Assembly: GCA_002315885.1 (NCBI GenBank)
Contig: DCIO01000058.1
Span: 1,162 to 23,400, forward strand
Length of the DNA stretch: 22,239 nucleotides
Origin: Lentisphaeria bacterium UBA1724
GTDB taxonomy: Bacteria > Verrucomicrobiota > Lentisphaeria > Oligosphaerales > Oligosphaeraceae
Direction: 5' to 3'
Shown here: positions 14,910-22,239 of the stretch, piece after piece
Numbering within the stretch: the first letter of the stretch is position 1
Layout of the letters: the number at the start of each line of letters is the position of its first letter
The notes under the pieces: model-generated
Databases searched by the model: none
Told to the model about the DNA's origin: nothing
What the model saw: only the letters and a program-made list of their open reading frames with translations
Position numbers and translations under genes: made by a program

Positions 14910-16775
14910 ATGATGGCTAATAACAAGACATACTGGCACGAATACCGCATCCTGAATAATCTCCAGGACGCCTTCGGAAAGATGATTGTCCGACAAAGCA
15001 ATCTCCCCGATAAAGAGGTCAATGCCTCTGGCTCCGATGCCGAGGCGCTTTATCTGCTGGCGGGAGCGACTCTGGCTGCCGTCCAGGATAGCCACAGTTG
15101 TCTGGACCTCCAGAAATGGATACAGGAGTGGAAAGAAAAATACGCTGAGGAAACAGCCCCCCAGACAACGAAAAAAACACTCCCCGACGATTTGGTGCCC
15201 CGTCTGGAGGCCTGGATGAAAAAATGCTCGAAGCTCAATACGGACATCCTGACCATTCTGAATGACAATGGAGGCGTCTTCACCCCCAACCAACTCGTCA
15301 TTCTGAGAACAGACGAGCCGCTTCGTGCCTATCTAAACCGATATTACCTCTACGAGAAAAACATCGGTTCACGCATCAAGAACATGCAAGGCACCTCTGC
15401 CATCCAGAATGAGCTAAAAGAACAAGTCTCAAAGACGAATTTCCGCCCAAAAGATGACAGTCAGAAAGAAGCTATCGAGCACGCCTTGGAACATGACTTT
15501 GCCATCATCACGGGTGGTCCTGGCCGAGGCAAAACCACTGTCCTGACAGAATTGCTTGCCTTCCACATAAAGGCATTCCTAGAAACAAAAGGCCGTTCCA
15601 TGCGTGTCGCCATCTGTGCCCCTACAGGTAAGGCCTCCGTACGTATGAAGGAATCCATTGACAATGCCATCAGCGCCATGTCAGAAGAAGGGAAAGCCTT
15701 CTTCCCAGAAGAGGTCGTGAACCAGTTGAAGTCCCTCACGCCCTTGACCCTCCACAAGTTGTTGGGCATATACGAAAACTCCGACTACCCATCAAAGAAT
15801 GCCAGCAATCCCCTGGATTTCGACCTGGTGGCTGTGGACGAGTGCTCCATGATGTCCCTAAAGCTCTTCAACGAATTGCTGATGGCCTTGAAACCGGACA
15901 CAAAGCTGGTTCTGTTGGGAGACGAAAACCAGCTCCAGAGCGTGGAGGAAGGCAATGTCCTGGCAAAGCTCTGTGAATGTCAACAGGAACAGGGTATCGT
16001 GAACCGACTGCTTGTCAACCACCGTTCAGATGCCAACCCGGCACTCTGCGAATATACCAATGCACTGGTGGGATTAAGCAAGAACGCCCCCGATGTAACC
16101 ACACTCTATTCCGAGCATACTCCACCTACCACCCAGGGACTCTTCCAGGCATTCGAGTTGCCTGAAACCAAGAAATTGGAAGAAGAACTCAAGAAAATCC
16201 TGAAGACTTTCGGCATCCTGGACGAAAAAGGAAAGCCCATGGAACAACATTACGAGAATGCCCAGGATGCTCTAAAAAGCATCGCCTCCTTCAAAATCCT
16301 GGCCGCAGTCCGAGAAGGACACTACGGTGTCAAGGGACTCAATATCATGATGCGGCGGATTCTGGAAAAAGAAAAGACCTACGCGGATGGCGTCCCCATC
16401 ATCATCACCCAAAATGACGCCGTCACTGGCCTCAGCAATGGCGATATCGGTGTTTGCTTCAAGAATAAAGTCCACTTCCCGGGGATTGACGAAAATGGCA
16501 CCCCTGCCCCCAAGGAATTCGATCCAGTCCAACTACCATCCCATGAGTGCGCTTTCGCCATGACAATCCATAAGTCCCAGGGCTCCGATTACCCAAATGT
16601 CCTCATGGTGCTCCCCGATAAGGACATGCCACTGCTGACCAAGGAACTCATCTACACGGGCATAACCCGCACAAAGACGAATTTCATCCTCCTGGCAAAA
16701 AGGGATATCCTGGAAAAGGCCCAGCAACGCAAAACCATCCGCTGGTCCGGCCTCGACAAGTGGCTTAAATCATAA
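14910..16775 (+). CDS. recD: Exodeoxyribonuclease V alpha subunit, RecD (5'-3' helicase)
   Basis: RecD is the fast 5'-3' SF1B helicase of RecBCD and is needed for full nuclease activity and Chi control. The protein has 621 residues, close to E. coli RecD (608). An N-terminal helical domain that contacts RecC covers about 1-175. The motor follows: ITGGPGRGKTTV (Walker A; Arg stands where Thr or Ser is common), CAPTGKASVRMKESI (Ia), VAVDECSMMS (II), LVLLGDENQLQSVEEG (III), AMTIHKSQGSDYPNVLMVLP (V) and LIYTGITRTK (VI). It lacks the extra N-terminal region typical of stand-alone RecD2, and its place after recB supports a true RecBCD subunit. Its last 11 bp overlap the converging transporter gene. 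Confidence 0.95.
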   Translation: MMANNKTYWHEYRILNNLQDAFGKMIVRQSNLPDKEVNASGSDAEALYLLAGATLAAVQDSHSCLDLQKWIQEWKEKYAEETAPQTTKKTLPDDLVPRLEAWMKKCSKLNTDILTILNDNGGVFTPNQLVILRTDEPLRAYLNRYYLYEKNIGSRIKNMQGTSAIQNELKEQVSKTNFRPKDDSQKEAIEHALEHDFAIITGGPGRGKTTVLTELLAFHIKAFLETKGRSMRVAICAPTGKASVRMKESIDNAISAMSEEGKAFFPEEVVNQLKSLTPLTLHKLLGIYENSDYPSKNASNPLDFDLVAVDECSMMSLKLFNELLMALKPDTKLVLLGDENQLQSVEEGNVLAKLCECQQEQGIVNRLLVNHRSDANPALCEYTNALVGLSKNAPDVTTLYSEHTPPTTQGLFQAFELPETKKLEEELKKILKTFGILDEKGKPMEQHYENAQDALKSIASFKILAAVREGHYGVKGLNIMMRRILEKEKTYADGVPIIITQNDAVTGLSNGDIGVCFKNKVHFPGIDENGTPAPKEFDPVQLPSHECAFAMTIHKSQGSDYPNVLMVLPDKDMPLLTKELIYTGITRTKTNFILLAKRDILEKAQQRKTIRWSGLDKWLKS

Positions 16776-17658
16776 TCGCGCCCAGGACGAAGAGCATCCC
16801 CAGGATAGCATCCCAGGTCAGGGTTTCGCCGAAGCATAAGAATCCCACTAGTGTGGCCACCACGGGTTCAATGGCGGCCACGATGCCCGCCAGGCTGGGA
16901 GGAATATACTTCAGTCCTGTGGTGAAGAGGCAATAGGGAAGCAGTGTCGGAATCAACACCAGTCCCACCAGAATTCCCCAAGAAGACCCCACGCTTGCGG
17001 AATTCATGAGAGAGAAGAATCTCCCCCAATCCAGGAGGCAGATGGACACCCCTCCCGAAATCAGGAATGTCCACAAGGTAATGGAGAGGCTGGAGTATCC
17101 CCGTTGCTGGGCGAAACGGCTGAAGATGGAAAAGAGTCCATAGCAAAGTCCCGACATCAATCCCATGAAAAAGACAAATGGGGAGATGCTCCCGCCTTGA
17201 CGCAGGGCGCCGCTGACCAGGATGCACCCCAGGGTAACAATGACCAGCGCCAGGATTTTCCGTTTGGTGATGGCCTCCTTGAAGCACAACCGTGAAATGA
17301 GCGTGATGAAGATAGGGGATGAATAAAGCAGAATGACCGCGATATTCACCGTGGTGTGCTGCATGGTATAGAAGTAGCAGGAATTGAACAAAAGCATACT
17401 GATGATGCCACATCCCGCCATGCACCAGGCGTCCCGCCAGCGCAGACGAAATGCCTTGGGCTCTACATAGGGCACTACGGCCGCCATGATCAACCCCGCC
17501 AATACACAGCGCATGGCGGATATCTCCCATCCCAGGAACCCCAGGGTAGTCAGGCGACGGATGAAAATACTGATGACGCCCCAGGCGCACCCCGCCCCCA
17601 ACACAAGTAAAACACCCTTGCGACGGGCAGAAGGAGATATGGAAACACTAGAAGGCAT
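16765..17658 (-). CDS. EamA/DMT-superfamily ten-helix membrane transporter
   Basis: This 297-residue inner-membrane protein shows ten hydrophobic segments in two repeats of five, the drug/metabolite transporter (EamA, formerly DUF6) layout. Examples are KGVLLVLGAGCAWGVISIFI (helix 1), LSITLWTFLISGGVSICLL (helix 7) and the hallmark AIEPVVATLVGFLCFGE (helix 9). Such proteins export or import small metabolites, and the substrate cannot be predicted from sequence. A TTG at 17742 would add 28 residues lacking transporter character and sits inside a hairpin, so ATG 17658 is preferred although its SD (a lone GAG) is weak. It is the last gene of the minus-strand group, 90 bp after the FAD gene. Its 3' end overlaps recD by 11 bp in convergent orientation. 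Confidence 0.88.
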   Translation of the reverse strand: MPSSVSISPSARRKGVLLVLGAGCAWGVISIFIRRLTTLGFLGWEISAMRCVLAGLIMAAVVPYVEPKAFRLRWRDAWCMAGCGIISMLLFNSCYFYTMQHTTVNIAVILLYSSPIFITLISRLCFKEAITKRKILALVIVTLGCILVSGALRQGGSISPFVFFMGLMSGLCYGLFSIFSRFAQQRGYSSLSITLWTFLISGGVSICLLDWGRFFSLMNSASVGSSWGILVGLVLIPTLLPYCLFTTGLKYIPPSLAGIVAAIEPVVATLVGFLCFGETLTWDAILGMLFVLGAIMI

Positions 17659-17723
17659 AAGATACTCGTAATATCTCAAAGCTTTCGCCTTGAGCACACA
17701 ACACTCCCCCACCAGGTCATGTG

Positions 17724-17743
17724 CTTGAAGCGAGAGCTTCAAG
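17724..17743 (-). other. Hairpin between FAD gene and transporter gene
   Basis: CTTGAAGC, a 4-nt loop GAGA (plus strand), and GCTTCAAG form a perfect 8-bp stem 5 bp past the stop of the FAD-dependent oxidoreductase gene. No T-tract follows on the minus strand, so termination is doubtful; it may be a processing or mRNA-stability signal. Confidence 0.5.
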
Positions 17744-17748
17744 GGATT

Positions 17749-18984
17749 CTAGAATGGGCATTTGAGCCCCAGTTCCTCGAAATGCAGCGGTATGGCCAAC
17801 TTCCGCAGTTCCTTCTCCAGGGTGGAATACGCCAGCGCCTTTGGCTGGACGCGGTGTTTCAGGGAGACCGCGGCCGCCAGTCCCGCCGCCTGCCCAGTGA
17901 CCGCAGCGCAGGGAATCACCCGCATCACATCCCAGGCATCCCCGATGGCGCCCATGCAACGTCCTGCGAAGAGCAGATTGCTGGGACCGTCCTTTGCATA
18001 GAGTGAGGAATAGGGGACTTCCCAGACATATCCGGATTTGCGCCAATCCGCCACCATACCCACGGAGTCCTTGGCGGGAGTCCACTCCCCGCCGTCCTTC
18101 ATCATGGTAGGCGCGTCAATGGCGGCAATCATCCGTAGCTGGTTCATGGCGGGAAGTTTCACGGGGAAATGCTCGCTACGGCTCTCGCCCTTCTTTTCGT
18201 AGCACTCGCGGTAGAACTCCCGCACGCAACGACGGGTCCCCATGATGTAGTCGGTGACAATCTTCCCGCTGATGCCCTCAACGGTGTCCTGCCCCAGGCT
18301 CTCGCGGGTGGCATACCCCGCCGCCTTCAGCACATCATCGCTGTAGAGATCCGATGCCTTTGGACTGACCCCAATGGGACCGTAATGCATCAGCATCTTC
18401 CCCTTGTTGGTCTCGTACACCCAGATGGAACGGTAGTTCTTGGTGGTGTGGATCTTCATGCCCAACCGACGGGCCAACACCGCACTGCCAGAACCATCCA
18501 CAAAACGCTTCGCCTTCAACAAAACCGTGCCGCTTTCGTTCTCCACCGTCAAAGCGGAGATCTTCCCCTGGGAGAGACGTGCTCCCGTGACCACGGTATC
18601 CAGCCAGGGCTCCACACCTGCTTCGGTAATCATCTGGTCCAAAGAGAGGATATATGACGCGGGAGAAAAATCCGTGCGGTAGCGCTTGGCGTCGTGTGAA
18701 GCACCGTGCTCCTTCTTCCAGCAGGGGGAGACGCCACCAGGACCAAAGTCATTGCAGTGCTGAATCAGCTCCTGGCAGAGGCCGTATGAGACCTGAGTGC
18801 CATAGCCGTCGCACAAAGGAAGATAGATATTCACCAACCCCGTGGTGGCCAAACCACCCCAAAGGACGGTCTTCTCTACCAACGCGGTCTTCAAACCACA
18901 ACGGGCCGCCTGGATGGCAGCCGCTACACCGGCTATGCCACCACCTACTACCACGACATCGTATGACTTGCTAGGTATGCTCAT
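17749..18984 (-). CDS. FAD-dependent oxidoreductase (FAD_oxidored / PF12831-like)
   Basis: This 411-residue flavoprotein begins with a dinucleotide-binding fold, YDVVVVGGGIAGVAAAIQAA (Gly14, Gly16, Gly19), and Glu37 at the end of strand 2 to bind the FAD ribose. WGGLATTGLVNIYLPLCDG follows, as is typical of the PF12831 type. Near the C-terminus LLFAGRCMGAIGDAWDVMRV and AVTGQAAGLAAAVS complete the FAD site. No signal peptide or membrane helix is seen, so it is probably cytoplasmic. Related proteins are common beside carbohydrate genes in PVC-group genomes, but their substrates are largely unknown and names such as xanthan lyase given to some are unreliable. It lies 60 bp after the large secreted protein gene, with a GC-rich hairpin between, and is likely co-transcribed. 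The ATG has no SD. Confidence 0.87.
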   Translation of the reverse strand: MSIPSKSYDVVVVGGGIAGVAAAIQAARCGLKTALVEKTVLWGGLATTGLVNIYLPLCDGYGTQVSYGLCQELIQHCNDFGPGGVSPCWKKEHGASHDAKRYRTDFSPASYILSLDQMITEAGVEPWLDTVVTGARLSQGKISALTVENESGTVLLKAKRFVDGSGSAVLARRLGMKIHTTKNYRSIWVYETNKGKMLMHYGPIGVSPKASDLYSDDVLKAAGYATRESLGQDTVEGISGKIVTDYIMGTRRCVREFYRECYEKKGESRSEHFPVKLPAMNQLRMIAAIDAPTMMKDGGEWTPAKDSVGMVADWRKSGYVWEVPYSSLYAKDGPSNLLFAGRCMGAIGDAWDVMRVIPCAAVTGQAAGLAAAVSLKHRVQPKALAYSTLEKELRKLAIPLHFEELGLKCPF

Positions 18985-19011
18985 TTTTCTAATGCGGAAT
19001 TCAGTGTGTAC

Positions 19012-19031
19012 CGACGGCGTCCCCGCCGTCG
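19012..19031 (-). other. GC-rich hairpin between secreted-protein gene and FAD gene
   Basis: CGACGGCG, loop TCCC, CGCCGTCG (plus-strand reading) form a perfect 8-bp stem 13 bp past the stop of the large secreted-protein gene. No T-tract follows on the minus strand. It could stabilise the upstream message and separate expression levels within the operon. Confidence 0.6.
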
Positions 19032-19044
19032 TTCAGTAACAAAA

Positions 19045-22000
19045 TTACTCCAAAACCAGCGGTGCGAATTTCGCGGAGTCCTGGCCTCCCGCGACGCCCT
19101 GGGCGAAGGAGAGCCAGTATGGGGCTTCCTTGTCCGTGGGAGAAATGCCGTCGAAGATGACGAACCCCATTCGCAGTACAGCGCCCGGTTGTGGAGTCAT
19201 GCCGATTGCCTTCCATGGGATGGCGACTTCGTAGAAGGTGTTGTCGCCCTGGCGAATCACATTGCCACGGATTTCCGCGGAAGCCTTCTCCCCCACCAGC
19301 AACCCGATCTTGACCTGCCCGTCCTCATGTAGTGCAATTGCATAATTTAACTTGCCAATGCGATTGGGTTCGCGGTCATCAAAGCAAACTGACGCAGGCG
19401 GCACCGCATCCACCGCGAAAGCGAATTGCAAGGCGTCTCCCCGCCACAGATTCTGGGGATCGAAATGCTGGCAATGGATGGGGTCATCCACCTTCGCCGC
19501 CAGGAAGAGAAATTCGTCATTGTACGCCAGATTGCATTCCGCGGAGATGTTGTGCTTGTCGGGGCTGTAGGTGGTCTTGAAGTACGCCTTCTCGGGTTGC
19601 AGCGCGGAGCGTGGAAAGATATCCTGGGGATACTCCAACTTGAAGGAGGACATCCCCGTCAACCAAATCCCCTTCCCGTCCAGCACGGGCTTGCTCAACA
19701 CACGCGGCACGGAAACCAACGCGGGTGCCTCGTCCTCAAAGGCGGTGATTTTGCCCGCCTGGACGAAAGTCCCCTTGCCGGTGTACGGTATCAGGACCTT
19801 CTTCACCAGATGCGGCAGGAGAGAAACCGCCACGGGCGCCCTGCCCTCCACAACGATTTCACCAGCGACGGTGTCGTTGCCAAAGTTATTCAGATAGACC
19901 GCCAACTCCTGGGCATTCTCACGCAGAGCGGAAACCCGATAGGGTGGAACAGAATTCTCCAATGCAGTCTGGATTTCCACCGCCAACGCCTGGGCCTCCT
20001 GGTCGGTAACCAGGTAGATCGGCGCCGTGGAAATCTTCAAAGTGCCATTCCCCGCAAAGGTGGATTCCTCCCCCATCATGGTGACCAACTTCGCGGACTC
20101 GGAAATGGCAAAGTCCACATCCACGCTACGGTCCTTGTTCCAGATGGCCGCCACCCGCTTGCCGTCCTCACGTTCAAAGATATAAGCATAGAAACTTCCA
20201 TATACAAAACGACTTACGCACTTAACGAATGCCAATTCACGAGTCAGCGTGGCATACATGGCCGCCCCAGGCAACGGAACCCCCGCCGCCTCCCCCTGGT
20301 CGTCCTTGATGGTCCGCCAGATGGTAACCATGCTCATGGAATTCACATCGTTCTGACCCTTCTCATACACATTGTTGGGACGATGCAATTCGTAGGAAAG
20401 CGCCCCCGCCACCCGGTTCAAGATGATGGAACGGGCGGTATATTCCGCCTGCTGGACGGTCATGCCCGAATCCAACGGCGAGCCGTAGCTGACGCAATAT
20501 CCCGTCTCGTTGTTGCGGATGATGGGAGACTTGCCTAGACTGGCTGCCAACTCCGAGGACTTCTCCAAGAACTCCAGCGTCTTTGCCTCGGGTGGCGGGA
20601 CATTCCCCAGCATCAGATTCCAGTTGCCCGTGTAGCAGTCAATCAGATACCCGTCATAGTCGTCCTTCAGGTCTTCCATGACAATCCGCTCGTAGGGCTC
20701 GATGGAGGACATCTGGTTGTTGGCACCCACCAGAAAGCGCATGCCGGGTTCCACTTTGCGGACGGCGCGGCTCACAATGCGCCCCAGGACCATCTGGTGA
20801 TACATGGCCTCAGACCAGGTCCCGCAATACTTCGCTTTCATGGTGGCGGAGCTGGCAATCTCCTGACCAGAACTCCAGGTGGCAATACGGCCCTTGGTCG
20901 CCTTCGCAAATTCCGTCACCAAATCGTGGAGGAATTTCTGCATCTCGTCCGTCAGGCAGGAATAGCCCTCCGCCAACGCCTCGTCATCCTGACGCATCTC
21001 CCGGGTGGGGGCTGTGTGCACGTGCACATCCAGCTCAAAATCGTCATTCTCCAAAAAGGGCTTGTATGCATTCAGATTGTAATCCAGAAGGAATTGAAGG
21101 GTGCGCTTGTAGAAGGTCTGCCAAAAGAGCTTCAGGCTGATATTTCCCGTGCCAATGCGCTTGTAGCCCTCCGCAAAACTGCCGTCCACACCATACCCGA
21201 AGGAATAGAATGTGTCGCGCTTTTCCAAAGGCATATCCTGGACCACAAACCCGCACTGGCAGAAATACGCCCGCGCCCCCGCCTCGTCCTTGACCTCGGC
21301 TTCTATGTAGTAGTAGCCTTTGGGGAAATTCCCCTCCAGAACAAAAGTATTTGAATAGGGCATTTGGACATCCTGGAGCTCGTCGTTCCACAGGGTATTA
21401 CCATGCCAATCCTTGACATTCAGGGAGATGGAGCAACGCCCCGCACCCTTCAGGACCATGTGCAAATCCACCGGATCCCCAGGCACGAAAAAACCACGCA
21501 CGCCCTTGGAGCCCTGCTCGGCACACTGTCCAGGATACAGCAGGCACTCCGCCACCGAAGAACCATAATTCCTGCGGAAGAATTTCCGGGTAGCCAGCTC
21601 CTCGTTGCTTTCGGCATTCAGCGCACGAACCTGGATGTTGTCATACCACGCCTTGCCGCCACCGATCAAAGTCGGCGCAATCTTGATGGTGGTGCTCTCC
21701 AAATCCTTGGCGGTAAACTGACCCTTCACATACCGCCAGTCAAAAGTGCCAGTCTCATTCGAATTGTCCTCACGGCTGGTAATCCGACGCCAACGCTTGT
21801 TACCCTCCAAAATGATCCGCGCACCACGATTGTCACCAGCGGGAATGTCCTCGCCTTTGACGTAGCAGGTAAGCTCGTAGGTCACACCTTCCTCTATCTC
21901 GATGGACTGAACCACCGCCGTACGATCAGCCCCCTCCAACAGCAGGGACTGAACGCCCTCTACCCCATTCCCCTTGTCCACCACCGGCTTTCCCCCGCCA

Positions 22001-22101
22001 TTATGCCAATCGGCCAAATCTCTCTCAAAACTGGCATTCTTCAGCACCACCTCCGCGCAAAAGACCAACGGCAGAAAAACAAGCAGGAAAAGTCGTTTCA
22101 T
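19045..22101 (-). CDS. Secreted multi-domain glycoside hydrolase-like protein with N- and C-terminal carbohydrate-binding-like domains
   Basis: This 1018-residue protein begins MKRLFLLVFLPLVFCA, a signal peptide with probable cleavage after Ala16; Cys15 lacks a lipobox context. Residues of about 17-160 look like a CBM4/9/16/22-type jelly roll, opening NASFERDLADW and closing KAWYDNIQV. The centre (about 295-640) looks like a TIM-barrel glycosidase of clan GH-A style. ATWSSGQEIAS with Glu414 fits an acid/base position after strand 4, and PIIRNNETGY with Glu532 fits a nucleophile position after strand 7. After a beta-rich stretch, about 795-1018 resembles a CBM9-like domain (KPVLDGKGIWLTG; AYNDEFLFLAAKVDD; WRGDALQFAF). 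I cannot assign a GH family, and the catalytic residues are inferred. It heads the minus-strand group with the FAD protein and transporter. The SD is weak (AGAG). Confidence 0.75.
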   Translation of the reverse strand: MKRLFLLVFLPLVFCAEVVLKNASFERDLADWHNGGGKPVVDKGNGVEGVQSLLLEGADRTAVVQSIEIEEGVTYELTCYVKGEDIPAGDNRGARIILEGNKRWRRITSREDNSNETGTFDWRYVKGQFTAKDLESTTIKIAPTLIGGGKAWYDNIQVRALNAESNEELATRKFFRRNYGSSVAECLLYPGQCAEQGSKGVRGFFVPGDPVDLHMVLKGAGRCSISLNVKDWHGNTLWNDELQDVQMPYSNTFVLEGNFPKGYYYIEAEVKDEAGARAYFCQCGFVVQDMPLEKRDTFYSFGYGVDGSFAEGYKRIGTGNISLKLFWQTFYKRTLQFLLDYNLNAYKPFLENDDFELDVHVHTAPTREMRQDDEALAEGYSCLTDEMQKFLHDLVTEFAKATKGRIATWSSGQEIASSATMKAKYCGTWSEAMYHQMVLGRIVSRAVRKVEPGMRFLVGANNQMSSIEPYERIVMEDLKDDYDGYLIDCYTGNWNLMLGNVPPPEAKTLEFLEKSSELAASLGKSPIIRNNETGYCVSYGSPLDSGMTVQQAEYTARSIILNRVAGALSYELHRPNNVYEKGQNDVNSMSMVTIWRTIKDDQGEAAGVPLPGAAMYATLTRELAFVKCVSRFVYGSFYAYIFEREDGKRVAAIWNKDRSVDVDFAISESAKLVTMMGEESTFAGNGTLKISTAPIYLVTDQEAQALAVEIQTALENSVPPYRVSALRENAQELAVYLNNFGNDTVAGEIVVEGRAPVAVSLLPHLVKKVLIPYTGKGTFVQAGKITAFEDEAPALVSVPRVLSKPVLDGKGIWLTGMSSFKLEYPQDIFPRSALQPEKAYFKTTYSPDKHNISAECNLAYNDEFLFLAAKVDDPIHCQHFDPQNLWRGDALQFAFAVDAVPPASVCFDDREPNRIGKLNYAIALHEDGQVKIGLLVGEKASAEIRGNVIRQGDNTFYEVAIPWKAIGMTPQPGAVLRMGFVIFDGISPTDKEAPYWLSFAQGVAGGQDSAKFAPLVLE

Positions 22102-22126
22102 AGGAATAATCTCTGGATTGGAATCA

Positions 22127-22161
22127 CTTTATCGGCTACGCCGAAACATCCCCTACGGGGA
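22127..22161. repeat. 35-bp direct repeat, copy 1, two hairpins with TAC loops
   Basis: The unit is identical to 22205-22239. It contains two perfect small hairpins with the same loop: TCGGC-TAC-GCCGA (22132-22144) and TCCCC-TAC-GGGGA (22149-22161). It ends 25 bp before the start codon of the large secreted protein gene, so it would lie in or near that gene's 5' leader. Confidence 0.9.
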
Positions 22162-22184
22162 ATGAAATTGATTGGGTTCCCTTC

Positions 22185-22204
22185 CCCCGGGAAAAATCCC
22201 GGGG
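22185..22204. other. Perfect hairpin in the spacer between the 35-bp repeats
   Basis: CCCCGGGA, loop AAAA, TCCCGGGG form a perfect 8-bp stem that abuts the second 35-bp copy. On the plus strand CTTT follows, too short for a good terminator tail. It may be part of a larger 78-bp repeated unit (22127-22204). Confidence 0.75.
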
Positions 22205-22239
22205 CTTTATCGGCTACGCCGAAACATCCCCTACGGGGA
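22205..22239. repeat. 35-bp direct repeat, copy 2, reaching the window edge
   Basis: This is an exact copy of 22127-22161, offset by 78 bp, with the same two TAC-loop hairpins at 22210-22222 and 22227-22239. The window ends at the last base of the shared sequence, so a longer tandem array cannot be excluded. Confidence 0.9.

Noticed and set aside
6654..16775. AddAB-type rather than RecBCD-type system
   Set aside because: RecC signatures (REVE, PDI..APAIQAVF, FCSLLPMRGIP) and a separate RecD helicase are present, and no AddB iron-sulphur cysteine pattern was seen.
17659..17742. TTG at 17742 as start of the transporter
   Set aside because: It overlaps a hairpin, has no SD, and adds a polar stretch before the first helix that the family lacks.
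19426..20538. A 370-codon plus-strand frame antisense to the large secreted protein
   Set aside because: Its protein has no motif, and the minus strand gives a signal peptide and coherent domains over the same stretch.
22054..22101. Lipoprotein signal in the large secreted protein
   Set aside because: The Cys in LPLVFCA is preceded by Phe, not Gly, Ala or Ser, so the lipobox rule is not met; signal peptidase I cleavage is more likely.
22127..22239. CRISPR array (35-bp repeats with a 43-bp spacer)
   Set aside because: Only two copies are visible, each repeat has two separate hairpins, the spacer itself holds a perfect hairpin, and no cas gene is present.

Overview
The window looks like chromosomal DNA of a carbohydrate-using bacterium with GC-rich third codon positions. 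Three things suggest this: a RecBCD operon, a GH95-type glycosidase beside a large secreted multi-domain glycosidase-like protein, and a Gfo/Idh/MocA plus DegT aminotransferase operon. The gene style resembles gut or rumen lineages such as the PVC group (Lentisphaerota/Victivallales) or Fibrobacterota. That placement is an impression from gene content and has not been tested. There are ten convincing protein genes. I saw no tRNA or rRNA gene, no cas gene, and no transposase or integrase.

Layout. (1) Positions 1-3908, minus strand: a three-gene operon of DegT/DnrJ/EryC1-type PLP aminotransferase, Gfo/Idh/MocA dehydrogenase, and a second DegT-type aminotransferase. A heptamer repeat follows, leading into a Shine-Dalgarno (SD) sequence for a next gene beyond the left edge. 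The set suggests oxidation and transamination of a sugar or cyclitol, perhaps twice. (2) 3894-4208: AT-rich divergent intergenic region. (3) 4209-6407, plus strand: an apparently cytoplasmic GH95-like glycoside hydrolase. (4) 6400-6653: a short region with an inverted pair of hairpin repeats and a 9-bp tandem repeat. (5) 6654-16775, plus strand: recC-recB-recD, a complete RecBCD-type helicase-nuclease operon. Its RecC carries an AT-rich, coiled-coil-like insert with an internal duplication. (6) 16765-22101, minus strand: a secreted glycosidase-like protein, then an FAD-dependent oxidoreductase, then an EamA/DMT transporter. This operon converges on recD with an 11-bp overlap. (7) 22102-22239: a 35-bp direct repeat separated by a hairpin-forming spacer.

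The genes are mostly of recognisable families. The less ordinary material is the RecC insert, the small hairpin elements at several gene junctions (mostly without U-tracts), the two short tandem repeats, and the glycosidase-like protein whose family I cannot name. Starts fall into two classes. The two DegT genes, recB and recD have good SD sequences. The Gfo/Idh gene, the GH95-like gene, recC and the FAD gene have none, and the large secreted protein and the transporter have at most a very weak one.
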